Shown: in pieces, positions 37,914-47,379 of the stretch
Position numbering within the stretch: the stretch's first letter is position 1
Layout of the letters: each line of letters begins with the position of its first letter
Assembly: GCF_013387475.1 (NCBI RefSeq)
Contig: NZ_VWNB01000010.1
Location: 1-64,000 of the forward strand
Direction: 5' to 3'
Source of the DNA: Mariprofundus sp. KV
Lineage (GTDB): Bacteria > Pseudomonadota > Zetaproteobacteria > Mariprofundales > Mariprofundaceae
Length of the DNA stretch: 64,000 nt
Program-made: the position numbers and the translations under genes
The notes under the pieces: generated by a model
The model's database searches: none
Seen by the model: only the letters and a program-made list of their open reading frames with translations
Told to the model about the DNA's origin: nothing

Positions 37914-38825
37914 CTACTTCAGCTCAATCTCATAGAGCGCGTAGCTGCCGGTTTTACCTTTTAGCTCCGCCTTATGGCAGCCGATCTGCTCTATCTCACC
38001 AGCCACCTGTTGGTAGGCCGCTTCCGAGATCAGCAGTTGGGAACCGAACTGTTTGTTCGCCTGCTCAATCCGGGCCGCCAGATTCACCGTATCACCAATG
38101 GCTGCCACCTTACTCATCGGGCCGGTACTAAAATGGCCGATAATGGCCGATCCATAGTGGATACCCGCCCTTAAACCGAATGAGCGACCATACATGCTCT
38201 CCAGATACTCATTAAAATGGGTCAGCTCCCGGCGCATCGCCTGCACGGTGCGAATCGCATCGATCACCAGCCCATCCTCTTTTTTGCAGGCACCAAACAG
38301 GATCAACATGCCATCGCCAGCCACATCACTGATCACACCACCATATTTGGTGACGATATCATTCATCGTCATGTAGTAGCGATTGAGCACATGCACCACA
38401 TCATAGGCAGGCAGTGATTCAGCAAATGCGGTGTAGTTGGCCAGATCGGTAAACAGCACCGCAATCTCTTTTTCCCGACCCAGTGAGTTCTCATCATGTG
38501 TAGCCAACTGATCTCTGATGATTTGAGCATCCAGATCATCAACAACCAGGCGACGGATTTTGATATCACCCGTAATCCTGGTCTGGCAGGCAAGGCGGAT
38601 ATCATCAGGAAGCCCGATCAGCTTTTTCATCTGCTCTTCCGCACTGTTGCGCGGCTGGCAATGCTGTAGCCCCTCAACCACATGCACCCTGCAGGTGGAG
38701 CAGCGTGCATTGCCGCCACAGGCGTGTGTATGATTGATGCCCGCCTTTAGGGATGAGGTTAGAAGCGTATCCTCATCCGTTACTTCGATTCGTTGATGGT
38801 CGGTATCTGAATAGATATGGCTCAT
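37914..38825 (-). CDS. ferredoxin - class III adenylate/guanylate cyclase fusion
   Basis: N-terminal 2Fe-2S ferredoxin domain (about residues 1-95) with the adrenodoxin-type ligand pattern CGGNARCSTC and the fourth Cys in RLACQTR. It is followed by a class III nucleotide cyclase domain (about 115-300). Both metal Asp residues are seen, in VLFTDLANYTAF and ISDVAGDGMLILFG, and the VAAIGDTVNLAARIE strand is intact, so the enzyme should be active. An iron-sulfur sensor controlling cyclic nucleotide synthesis by redox state is the simplest reading. Its ATG overlaps the RND pump stop as ATGA, so it is the last gene of the efflux operon. No CRP-type receptor is in the window. Confidence 0.92.
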   Translation of the reverse strand: MSHIYSDTDHQRIEVTDEDTLLTSSLKAGINHTHACGGNARCSTCRVHVVEGLQHCQPRNSAEEQMKKLIGLPDDIRLACQTRITGDIKIRRLVVDDLDAQIIRDQLATHDENSLGREKEIAVLFTDLANYTAFAESLPAYDVVHVLNRYYMTMNDIVTKYGGVISDVAGDGMLILFGACKKEDGLVIDAIRTVQAMRRELTHFNEYLESMYGRSFGLRAGIHYGSAIIGHFSTGPMSKVAAIGDTVNLAARIEQANKQFGSQLLISEAAYQQVAGEIEQIGCHKAELKGKTGSYALYEIELK

Positions 38826-41800
38826 GCCAGTTTCTCCGCTAACTCCAGCTCCGCCTCACTACTCACCACCTCAGCGGCACGATCCTTGGCCAGCAGCACG
38901 TAGACCGCAGGCACCACAAACAGGGTAAACAGCGTGCCGATGGAGAGACCGGTAAAGATCACCAGCCCCATCGAGTAGCGCCCTGCCGCACCGGCACCAC
39001 TGGCCATGACCAGTGGAATCACACCCAGCACCATCGCTGCGGTGGTCATCAGGATCGGACGCAGACGCACCGCCGAAGCCTCGATAATGGCATCAACCTT
39101 CGAGCGTCCGGCCAGCTGCAGCTCATTGGCAAACTGTACCATCAGGATGCCATGTTTACTGATCAGCCCCATCAGTGTCACCAGCCCCACCTGCGTATAG
39201 ATATTGATCGAGGCGAGGCCGACATTGATAAACAGCAGTGCGCCGAGCAGCGCCAGCGGCACAGAGACCAGAATTACCATTGGATCACGGAAGCTGTTGA
39301 ACTGGATGGAGAGGGCGAGAAAGACAATCACGATGGCAAACAGCATGGTGAAGACAAAACCGCCGGACTCCTGCATGTACTGGCGCGATGGGCCGGCATA
39401 GTCGGCACTGTAGCCGCTGGGCGCCTCCTCATGGAGGGTATTGGCCATAAAGTCGAGCACCTGCTGCTGTGACACACCCGGCGCATAGACGCCCATGATG
39501 GTGGCTGAATTGAGCTGCTGGAAACGGTTGATCGACTCCGGCACCACCTCATAGGAGATCGAAGCGATGGTCGATGCGGAGATCATCTTACCGGCCGGTG
39601 TGCGGATATAATAATCGAGCACCTGCTCAGGGTTAAGGCGGAACTCCTGCCCGACCTGCGGCATCACCCGATAGGAGCGGCCACCGATGGAGAAGTAGTT
39701 CACATAACCGCCACCAAGGGCAGCACCCAGGGATGCACCGATATCCTGCTGGGTCAGGCCGAGGCTGGTCGCCATATCGCGATCCACCACCAGCGTACTC
39801 TGTGGCTTGTCGATCTTCAGATCGGAATCGATAAAGAAGAACATGCCGCTGGCCTGCGCTTTGGCCAGCACCTTGCCGACAATCTCATTCAGGTTCTCAA
39901 ACGATTCGGTGGTTTTGATAACAAACTGCAGCGGCAGACCGCCTGAGCCGGGCAGCGCCGGGAACTGGAAGGCGGCAACATGGGCGCCGGCAATCGTGTT
40001 CCACTTCTGCTGCAGAATCTGCTGCAGCTCTGCGGCGCTGCGATCACGCTGATCCCACGGCTTGAACATCACACCGCCTATGCCCTGATTGATCGTCGGC
40101 ATGCCGGTAAGCTGGAACATCTGATCATATTCGGGCAGGTCACTCGCCAGCGCGAAGGCCTGATCGGCATAGACGCCCATCTGCTGTGCGGTGGCATTGG
40201 GGGCACCGGCTACATGGGCCAGTACAATGCCCTGATCCTCCTGCGGTGCCAGCTCCGCCTTGGAGGTGGCAAAGAGATAGACCACGCCCACCAGCAGCAG
40301 GCCACCCATCACCACCATCACCGGCCATGTTGCCAGAGTGCCGGTTAACCTGCGCTTATAGCCATCGTGCAGGCGCGAAAACTGGCGATCAATAAAGATG
40401 ACCAGCCGACTCTCATCCTGTTTGGGCTTGAACATTTTCGAGGTCATCATCGGCGAGAGGGTCAGTGCGACAATGCCTGAGATGGTCACGGCACCGGCCA
40501 GTGTAAAGGCGAACTCGGAAAACAGGGCACCGGTCAATCCGCCCTGAAAACCGATCGGCACATAAGCGGCGATGAGCACCACAGTCATGGCGATAATCGG
40601 CCCGCCCAATTCACGCGCGGCCAGAATCGCCGCCTCAAACGGACTCTTGCCCTCATGATGCATATGGCGATCGACATTCTCCACCACAATAATGGCATCA
40701 TCGACCACCAGTCCGATGGCCAGCACAAGCGAGAGCAGGGTGAGCAGATTGATGGTGTATCCGAGCGACTGCATAATAAAAAATGCACCGACAAGCGAGA
40801 GCGGAATGGCCACCAGCGGCACAACCACGGCTCGCCAGTTGCCCAGGAAGATGAAGACGACAAAGGCGACAATCAGCAGCGCCTCAACCAGTGTTTTGAT
40901 CACCTCATCAATCGAGCTCTCAATGAATTTGGTGCCGTCATAAACAATCTTACCGGTCAGACCGTTGGGCATCTGCGCCTGAATCGCCGGGAAGGCGTCG
41001 CGCACGCGCTGAATCACCTCCAGCACATTGGCATCGGGTGCTACTTTGACACCGATAAAGACCGACTTCTTACCACCAAAGGCTGTGGTCAGATTATAAT
41101 CCTCCGCCCCGAGCATCACATTGGCGACATCCTGCAGGCGCACAATAGCGCCATTGCTCTCACGGATGGCCAGCTGTTTGAACTCCTCCACAGAGTGCAG
41201 ACTGGTGGCCGCATTCAGCTCAACGCTGACCATCTGCCCCTTACTGCTGCCCAGAGCCGCAAGGTAGTTATTGGCTGCCAGTGCGCCGTAGACATCGGAT
41301 GCTGAGATACCATAAGCGGCCATACGGGCCGGATCGAGCCAGGCGCGCAGCGCGAACTGACGTGCACCGATAATCTCGGCACGCTGCACCCCTTCAATAC
41401 CATCGATCTGCGGCTTCACCACGCGCAGCAGATAATCGGTCACACTGTTGCCCGGCAGCACCTCACTGAAAAAACCCATGTACATCGAAGCGATGGTCTC
41501 GCCGACCTGCACAGTGAGTACAGGCTGCTGCGCCTCGGCAGGCAGCTGATTCAACACAGCATTCACCTTGGCATTGATATCGGTCAATGCCCGGTTGGAG
41601 TCGTGGTTCAGGCGCAGGGTGGCGGTCACCGTGGAGACACCACTAACACTGACGGATGAGAGGTAATCGATACCTTCTGCCTGCGCCACGGCTGTCTCCA
41701 GTGGCTGGGTGATAAAGCCGGATACCGTTTCAGCATCAGCACCATAGTAGGCAGTACTCACTGTTACCACGGCATTCTGTGTCTCCGGATACTGGCGGAT

Positions 41801-41899
41801 CGGCATATTCATGATCGCCTGCAGTCCCAGAACCAACAGCAACAGACTGATGGTGGTGGCCAGTACCGGCCTGCGGATAAAGATATCGGTGTAGCGCAC
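38822..41899 (-). CDS. RND efflux pump, inner-membrane subunit (HAE1/AcrB type)
   Basis: Proton-driven trimeric exporter of 1025 residues with 12 helices and two large periplasmic loops. It begins VRYTDIFIRRPVLATTIS, the usual start of this family, at GTG 41899; the longer open frame upstream overlaps the adaptor gene and is rejected. The proton-relay helix is LSLVLAIGLVVDDAIIVVEN with the paired Asp residues, and the second half has the matching helices. Substrates cannot be told. Gene order TetR, outer-membrane factor, adaptor, pump, cyclase, all within a few bases, marks one operon. Confidence 0.95.
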   Translation of the reverse strand: MRYTDIFIRRPVLATTISLLLLVLGLQAIMNMPIRQYPETQNAVVTVSTAYYGADAETVSGFITQPLETAVAQAEGIDYLSSVSVSGVSTVTATLRLNHDSNRALTDINAKVNAVLNQLPAEAQQPVLTVQVGETIASMYMGFFSEVLPGNSVTDYLLRVVKPQIDGIEGVQRAEIIGARQFALRAWLDPARMAAYGISASDVYGALAANNYLAALGSSKGQMVSVELNAATSLHSVEEFKQLAIRESNGAIVRLQDVANVMLGAEDYNLTTAFGGKKSVFIGVKVAPDANVLEVIQRVRDAFPAIQAQMPNGLTGKIVYDGTKFIESSIDEVIKTLVEALLIVAFVVFIFLGNWRAVVVPLVAIPLSLVGAFFIMQSLGYTINLLTLLSLVLAIGLVVDDAIIVVENVDRHMHHEGKSPFEAAILAARELGGPIIAMTVVLIAAYVPIGFQGGLTGALFSEFAFTLAGAVTISGIVALTLSPMMTSKMFKPKQDESRLVIFIDRQFSRLHDGYKRRLTGTLATWPVMVVMGGLLLVGVVYLFATSKAELAPQEDQGIVLAHVAGAPNATAQQMGVYADQAFALASDLPEYDQMFQLTGMPTINQGIGGVMFKPWDQRDRSAAELQQILQQKWNTIAGAHVAAFQFPALPGSGGLPLQFVIKTTESFENLNEIVGKVLAKAQASGMFFFIDSDLKIDKPQSTLVVDRDMATSLGLTQQDIGASLGAALGGGYVNYFSIGGRSYRVMPQVGQEFRLNPEQVLDYYIRTPAGKMISASTIASISYEVVPESINRFQQLNSATIMGVYAPGVSQQQVLDFMANTLHEEAPSGYSADYAGPSRQYMQESGGFVFTMLFAIVIVFLALSIQFNSFRDPMVILVSVPLALLGALLFINVGLASINIYTQVGLVTLMGLISKHGILMVQFANELQLAGRSKVDAIIEASAVRLRPILMTTAAMVLGVIPLVMASGAGAAGRYSMGLVIFTGLSIGTLFTLFVVPAVYVLLAKDRAAEVVSSEAELELAEKLA

Positions 41900-41900
41900 C

Positions 41901-43046
41901 CTACTTCTCCTGCGGCTTTGGAGCCGCATCATTGGCCGGCTGCACACTATTATTGATAATCAGAGGTGTGCCGTTCTTCAGCTTCAGCTGACCACTTGTC
42001 ACAACGGTATCGCCCTCCTCAAGGCCTTCGAGGATAACGACCTGATCGCCGCGCTTGTCTCCGGTTTTCACAAACACCTGCTGCGCAACCAGTTGGCTTT
42101 TACCCTCCTGATCCCCCTGCACCTCTTTGGCAACAAACAGGGTGGAGCCGTAGGCGTTATAGCTGATAGCCGTCTGCGGCAGGGTCAACAGCTTTTGCGG
42201 TGCTCCGCTATCCACCTTCACATTCACAAACATGCCGGGCAGCAGTGTGCCACTGCTGTTATCAATCAGCCCCTCGACCTGCACATTGCGGGTGCTGTTA
42301 TCGACAACGCTGTTGATGGTGCTGATCGTGCCGCTGATGGCCAGATCACTGTTCTGCGTATCAACAACAGTCATAGTCTGCCCCTGCCTGATCTGACCGA
42401 CATACTTCTGAGGCAGATTGAAATCGATATAGAGAGCACGGCTGTTCTGCAGCGAGACAATGCGTTCGGCCATGTTCAGGTACTGGCCGGGATTGACCCG
42501 GGTGATGCCAAGGCGACCGGCAAAGGGGGCGCGAATACGCTTCTTATCGATGATCGCCTGCTGCTGCGCCTCCTGTGCAATCCTGCTGGTCAGTTCAGCC
42601 TGAGTGGCATCCAGCTTCGACTTGCTGATCGCATGCACGGCAAACTGCCGCTTATCGCGATCCAGATTAATTTCGGCAAGCTTACGATTGGCCTGTAGCG
42701 ACTGCAGCTGAGCCGCCTCCTCTGCACTGTTGAGCTCCAGCAGCAGATCACCCTTGTTCACCTCATCGCCCGATTTGAAGTGAACCTTCTTCACAATGCC
42801 GGCAATCTCGGCGCTGATCTCCACCCCCTGAATCGCACGCAGGGTGCCAACCGCACCAAGCTGTGACTGCCATAGCTCACGTTTCACCTGCATCGCAGTC
42901 ACCGTAGCTGGCGGCTGCGCATTGGAGGCCAGAAACTGCTTCATCATACTGGCAACAAACATCTGATAACCGATAATCGCCGCAAATACCGCCCCGACGA
43001 TGACCAGCATAATGATCATCCGTTTACTCATCGATTTTTTCATCAC
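41901..43046 (-). CDS. RND efflux adaptor (membrane fusion protein)
   Basis: Periplasmic adaptor of the HlyD/AcrA group. One N-terminal anchor (MIIMLVIVGAVFAAIIGYQMF), then a lipoyl half (VEISAEIAGIVKKVHFKSGD), a helical hairpin (LQANRKLAEINLDRDKRQF), the second lipoyl half (IRAPFAGRLGITRVNPGQYL) and a beta barrel (GMFVNVKVDSG). It is 381 residues. ATG 43046 overlaps the outer-membrane gene stop by 4 bases, and it ends two bases before the pump start. It lacks a lipobox, so it is held by its N-terminal helix. Confidence 0.95.
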   Translation of the reverse strand: MMKKSMSKRMIIMLVIVGAVFAAIIGYQMFVASMMKQFLASNAQPPATVTAMQVKRELWQSQLGAVGTLRAIQGVEISAEIAGIVKKVHFKSGDEVNKGDLLLELNSAEEAAQLQSLQANRKLAEINLDRDKRQFAVHAISKSKLDATQAELTSRIAQEAQQQAIIDKKRIRAPFAGRLGITRVNPGQYLNMAERIVSLQNSRALYIDFNLPQKYVGQIRQGQTMTVVDTQNSDLAISGTISTINSVVDNSTRNVQVEGLIDNSSGTLLPGMFVNVKVDSGAPQKLLTLPQTAISYNAYGSTLFVAKEVQGDQEGKSQLVAQQVFVKTGDKRGDQVVILEGLEEGDTVVTSGQLKLKNGTPLIINNSVQPANDAAPKPQEK

Positions 43047-44518
43047 TGTTTCTCCGCCTTTTTCTCAACTGTTTGATCTTGCTCATCGCTGTTCCACCAG
43101 CCACCACCGAGTGCATACATCAGTGCTGCGGTATCGGCATAGAGGATGGCGCGCGCCTGAATCAGGCTGATACGTGCCTGCTGATACTGCTGCTGGGCAT
43201 TCAGCAGGGTAAGAAAACTCACCGCCCCCTGCTCATGCTGCAGATTCACCAGCTGCAACGTCTCTGATGCCATCTTCTCCGACTGCTTCTGCAGCTCCAG
43301 CTGCCTGCTATCCATCTCAATCGCCAGCAGTGCATCGGCCACATCCTGAAATGCGGCCAGCACACTGCCCCGATACTCGGCAGCGGCCTGCTCATATTTT
43401 GCCACCGCTGCCCGTTTCCTGGCATGCAGCTCGCCGCCTCTGAACAGCGGTTGCAGCACGCCTGCACCCAAGCCCCAGATGGCGGTTCCGGCACTGAACA
43501 GATCGCCGAACTTCACCGCTTCTGTGCCATAACTGCCGGAGAGGCCGATGTTGGGGTAGAGGTTGGCCGTGGCTACCCCCACCTGTGCACTGGCCTGATG
43601 CAGGGCCGCCTCAGCCACCCGCACATCCGGTCGCTGGCGCGTCAGTGTGGAGGGCAGTGTCAGCGGTATCTCCTGCGGCATGGTCAGTGTCTCAAAGCTG
43701 AACTGCGGCAGCGCTGCCTCGCCAGGCAATCGCCCGGTCAGCGTTGCCAGTTGATGCCGGGTCTGTGCCAGCGCCTTCTGCAGGGCCGGTAGTTGCGTGC
43801 GTGTCTGCGCCATGGCGGTGCGCTGACTTAACAGATCCGCCTTGGCCATCACGCCAATCTCAAACTGCAATTCGGCCACCTTCAGCTGCTCTTCCTCTGC
43901 AGTGATAATCTCCTGCAGGGCTATGATCTGTTGACGCAGTGATGCCTCATTGATTGCGGCTGTCACGATGTTGGTGGCCAGTGTGTTTTTGACCGCCTCT
44001 AACTGATAAGACTCAAACTCTACCTGCGCCAGTCCGTACTCCAGATAGCGTTGTCCGCCACCAAACAGATCAAGCGAGTAGCTGGCACCCACGGAAGCAT
44101 TGTGCACGGTAAACAGACTACCGTTGCCGGCATTGCCAAAGGCGGCGCCGGAGATCTTCTGACGTGAGCTGTTCAAGCTGGCATCCACGGCCGGAAACAG
44201 GATGGATGCGTGATCCGCACTGAATGTCTCCTCTGCTGCTTTCAGTCTGGCTTTGGCTGCAGCAAGGGTAGGGCTCTGCTGCAGACCGAGCGCAACCAGC
44301 TGCTCCAGTTCATCTGATTCAAACAGCTGCCACCAGAGTGCCGGAATCGAAGCGCTCTGCTTGAGCTGCGGCTGAGTCGATGCAGTCGCGGATGCAACGT
44401 CCATTAGCTCATTGGAGTACTTTGACACCTCGGGGGAGGCAGGCGATGAAAAATCGGGACCTACCGCGCAGCCGCTGATCAACAATGACAGAACGGCTGC
44501 TGTTATGACTTTCGGCAT
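43043..44518 (-). CDS. RND outer-membrane factor, NodT/OprM-type lipoprotein
   Basis: Outer-membrane channel of the TolC superfamily, 491 residues. The N-terminal lipobox is LLISGC (MPKVITAAVLSLLISGC), followed by AVGPDF, typical of the OprM group. Two outer membrane efflux repeats follow with long helices and the FEIGVMAKADLLSQRT segment. ATG 44518 is chosen because the lipoprotein signal begins there; it starts six bases after the TetR stop. The pump's other two parts follow directly. Confidence 0.95.
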   Translation of the reverse strand: MPKVITAAVLSLLISGCAVGPDFSSPASPEVSKYSNELMDVASATASTQPQLKQSASIPALWWQLFESDELEQLVALGLQQSPTLAAAKARLKAAEETFSADHASILFPAVDASLNSSRQKISGAAFGNAGNGSLFTVHNASVGASYSLDLFGGGQRYLEYGLAQVEFESYQLEAVKNTLATNIVTAAINEASLRQQIIALQEIITAEEEQLKVAELQFEIGVMAKADLLSQRTAMAQTRTQLPALQKALAQTRHQLATLTGRLPGEAALPQFSFETLTMPQEIPLTLPSTLTRQRPDVRVAEAALHQASAQVGVATANLYPNIGLSGSYGTEAVKFGDLFSAGTAIWGLGAGVLQPLFRGGELHARKRAAVAKYEQAAAEYRGSVLAAFQDVADALLAIEMDSRQLELQKQSEKMASETLQLVNLQHEQGAVSFLTLLNAQQQYQQARISLIQARAILYADTAALMYALGGGWWNSDEQDQTVEKKAEKQ

Positions 44519-44523
44519 TATTT

Positions 44524-45276
44524 TCACGACGACTGCTCCCTGCTGGCTGAGAACCAGGTGGTCTGATCCATGCACGCCTGTGCGATACCCTTGCACTGCG
44601 CGAAGACCGCCTCCGGATTCTCCTCCCGCCAGCCATACCCCTTGAGGAAATTGGTATAGTTGGTGGCGAAATATCGGTCACTCTCATCACCACTATCCGG
44701 GCAGAGGGTACTGGCATAACCCGACTGCGCGGTACTGGAGAGCCCCACGCACAAGCCCCACATGCCGTGGGTAAGATAGTTGGCCAGCTGCTCAATCTGC
44801 GGCTGATCCAGCTGATCATAACCATTCAGACTCGTCTCAATCGCCTCATGCACGATCCCGAGAAACAGCTGCGCCAGCTCAACATGCAGCAGATTCAGTT
44901 CATTGGCCCGCTGTTTGGTCGCCCTGCGCCAGACCGAAGGCATCAGTGAGAGGTTGTCGATCTCAATCAGGTCGGGGTGGCGCATGGATATCTGCCAGCT
45001 GCACTGGGCGGTGGTGATGATCTTCTCAATGGCAGAGATCGGCTGACTGCCGATGGCGTTAAACAGCACCTTGTGCTCCAGAATCAGTGCATAGGCACAG
45101 GCCACCAGCAGATCCTCTTTACTCTCAAAGTGGGAGTAGATCGTACCCATCGAATAGCTGGTCTCTTTGGCAATATCGGCCATACGCAGATCAAGAAACC
45201 CGCGCTGCGACAACAGCCTGATCGTTGTCTCAACAATCTCTTTTTCGCGCAGTTCACGCTTCTCTCGCCGCTGCAT
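44524..45276 (-). CDS. TetR-family repressor of the RND operon
   Basis: One-component regulator: N-terminal helix-turn-helix (about residues 1-50; FLDLRMADIAKETSYSMGTI, then YSHFESKEDLL) and a large C-terminal ligand domain. It is 250 residues. ATG 45276 is preceded by GGGGTGAAT; the open frame extends 21 codons upstream through the operator and is rejected. It is the first gene of the efflux operon and probably represses itself and the pump by binding the CGAAC palindrome just upstream. Confidence 0.92.
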   Translation of the reverse strand: MQRREKRELREKEIVETTIRLLSQRGFLDLRMADIAKETSYSMGTIYSHFESKEDLLVACAYALILEHKVLFNAIGSQPISAIEKIITTAQCSWQISMRHPDLIEIDNLSLMPSVWRRATKQRANELNLLHVELAQLFLGIVHEAIETSLNGYDQLDQPQIEQLANYLTHGMWGLCVGLSSTAQSGYASTLCPDSGDESDRYFATNYTNFLKGYGWREENPEAVFAQCKGIAQACMDQTTWFSASREQSS

Positions 45277-45295
45277 ATTCACCCCGCCATAAAAA

Positions 45296-45308
45296 CGAAC
45301 AATGTTCG
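45296..45308. promoter_or_regulatory. candidate TetR-family operator
   Basis: CGAACAATGTTCG, a five-base inverted repeat with a three-base centre, 19 bases upstream of the repressor start. A further CGAAC follows at 45317-45321 and CTCGAA at 45327, so two overlapping half-site pairs are possible. This is the only palindrome between the repressor start and the kinase gene that fits an operator. Confidence 0.5.
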
Positions 45309-45432
45309 AACAATAATCGAACGCAGCTCGAAACATCAACCATTATCTTTCAAGGTGTTAAATGTACGGGGATAATTTGGCGCTTATTTCACTTTGATTA
45401 ACCACGATGCATCAAATTTATTCAAGCCGCGA

Positions 45433-45450
45433 TTGGCCGCTTCCGGCCAA
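45433..45450 (-). terminator. hairpin after the hemerythrin kinase gene
   Basis: TTGGCCG-CTTC-CGGCCAA, a perfect seven-base stem 28 bases past the kinase stop on the minus strand. There is no T-run, so it may be a processing or partial terminator. Confidence 0.4.
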
Positions 45451-45477
45451 AATCGGACTCTCAAAAGGGAGGAACGT

Positions 45478-47286
45478 CTACGAATCCAGCTGATCCCTGA
45501 GCACTTTACTAAGCTCATCAACACTATGGGGCTTGGAAAGTATTGAGACCCCTTCTGAAGGAAGCTCACCCTTCAATGCTTCATCTTTGTCATAGCCAGT
45601 AGAAAGTATAATTTTCATTTCAGGTTGAATTTCTTTGATGCGCCTGGCTGCTTCTACGCCGCCGAGCTTTGGCATAACCAAATCAAGTATCACCAAAGCA
45701 ATTTCATTTGGATTGGCTGCAATTATATCAACTGCTTCCAATCCATTAGAAGCCTCACATACCTTGTAATTTATACTCTCTAAGATGTCTCTGGTGCTCT
45801 TTCGTACTATTTCGTTATCATCTACGACTAAGACCATCTCCCCATTACCTTCAGCAACGTTCTCCGAAGATGCTGTATAGTCAATTTCCACCAGTTTATG
45901 AATAGGTATGTAGATGTGAAAAGCTGAGCCTTTACCTATGCTGCTACTTACTTCAATAAAGCCCTGATGGGTTTTTACTGCTCCAAAAACCATTGCTAAA
46001 CCAAGGCCTGTACCCTTGCCTTGTTCCTTGGTGGTGAAAAAGGGTTCGAACAAATGTTTAACTTGATGCTCTGGAATACCGCCCCCATTATCTTCAACAC
46101 TTAAATGTGCATAAGGAGTCAAACTAGACTCCGGGTGCATTTCAATAAATGCCGTGTCTGGATAATACTCCTCAAGCTTAATAGTAATGGATGGATCAAT
46201 TGCACCCTCGATGGCATCACAAGCATTATTCACCAAGTTCATCAATACTTGATGAAGCTGGGTCGCATTGCCTACAATTTTCATCGAATCACTAGAAATA
46301 CTCTGGTGAATTTCAATATTTTCAGGAATGGATGTCCTCAGGAATTTAAGTGTTTCTTTAACAAAGGAGTTCAATGGTAACGGCACCATTGTAACGTCAC
46401 CCTTACGAGCAAATGTTAGTAACTGCTGGATCATCTCAGATGCTCGAAAGGCGAGCTCTTCAACACTTGCAAGTCTTTGCGCCACATCTGGCATTTCCAA
46501 AGTACGCTTTTTGGCTAAATAGAGATTGCCTGTAATACCCGACAGCATATTATTAAAATCGTGGGCAATACCTCCCACAAGTGTACCGATAGCCTCCATC
46601 TTCTGGGCTTGATAAAGCTGTTCCTGACTTTTTGCTAAAGCCTCCGTACGTTCAACAACACGGGCCTCTAATTCATCATGTGCCTGTTGCAGCTCCTTCT
46701 CGAAACGTTTGCGCTCTGTTTTCTCTTTCATGAGCTCCAGAGTGCGTGAGGAAAGGCTATCATACATGCCAAGCACTGTTTCAATCAGAAGCCTCATTGA
46801 ACCACTCATTTCATGATCAGCATGCATTTTGGCTTGCTCCAGTGACAGGCCTGAGTTGACTGCTAACACGGCTTTAGCCATCCGCTTATCGCTGTCTAGA
46901 ATATGATAGGCTAGCCAGTGTGTAAGAAATTTAAGGATGTCTTCAATCACCTCATCCAGAGGTTTTGTACCCTCCTCTTCTTTTAACTTAACTACGTTCT
47001 CCATAAAAGAGTTATGAGTTTGTTCATGGTTGATAAACCAGTCATCATCTTTGAAATAAGGTCTCCAAATACCCTCTTCGGTTTTGAAGTGATGATCAGC
47101 ATAAGCTGCCAATTCTCCAAAAACTTTATTTAATTCGATCGAATCAGACTGATGGGCCAAGTGTGCGGCCAACTGGTTCAAAAGGTGTACTAATTGCTTA
47201 TGCTGATCATCAATCTCTGGGATTCCCGTTTCAAAATTATCATTCCATGGAAATACTTCGAAAAATTCAACCATACTCTCTGACAT
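45478..47286 (-). CDS. hemerythrin-domain hybrid sensor histidine kinase
   Basis: Cytoplasmic kinase of 602 residues with no membrane helix. The N-terminal bacteriohemerythrin domain (about 1-135) keeps the diiron ligands: IDDQHKQLV, YADHHFKTEE, HEQTHNSF and HWLAYHILDSD. A helical linker is followed by HisKA (GGIAHDFNN, near residue 275), HATPase (N box LVNNACDAI, DNGGGIP, GTGLGLAMVFG) and a C-terminal receiver (VVDDNE; Asp in VILDLVMPK). Hemerythrins bind O2 or NO, so this is probably an oxygen or NO sensor, suiting a microaerophile. ATG 47286 has AGAGGTGA upstream; the frame before it is unsupported. Kinase and receiver resemble the 6529-8667 protein. Confidence 0.93.
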   Translation of the reverse strand: MSESMVEFFEVFPWNDNFETGIPEIDDQHKQLVHLLNQLAAHLAHQSDSIELNKVFGELAAYADHHFKTEEGIWRPYFKDDDWFINHEQTHNSFMENVVKLKEEEGTKPLDEVIEDILKFLTHWLAYHILDSDKRMAKAVLAVNSGLSLEQAKMHADHEMSGSMRLLIETVLGMYDSLSSRTLELMKEKTERKRFEKELQQAHDELEARVVERTEALAKSQEQLYQAQKMEAIGTLVGGIAHDFNNMLSGITGNLYLAKKRTLEMPDVAQRLASVEELAFRASEMIQQLLTFARKGDVTMVPLPLNSFVKETLKFLRTSIPENIEIHQSISSDSMKIVGNATQLHQVLMNLVNNACDAIEGAIDPSITIKLEEYYPDTAFIEMHPESSLTPYAHLSVEDNGGGIPEHQVKHLFEPFFTTKEQGKGTGLGLAMVFGAVKTHQGFIEVSSSIGKGSAFHIYIPIHKLVEIDYTASSENVAEGNGEMVLVVDDNEIVRKSTRDILESINYKVCEASNGLEAVDIIAANPNEIALVILDLVMPKLGGVEAARRIKEIQPEMKIILSTGYDKDEALKGELPSEGVSILSKPHSVDELSKVLRDQLDS

Positions 47287-47379
47287 AATCACCTCTGTTT
47301 CCAACCATGATAATCTTTCGGAACGTACTTTTATGATCGAGCAACGTAAAGGCCAAAAGCAGATGATCAATCAGTCTGA

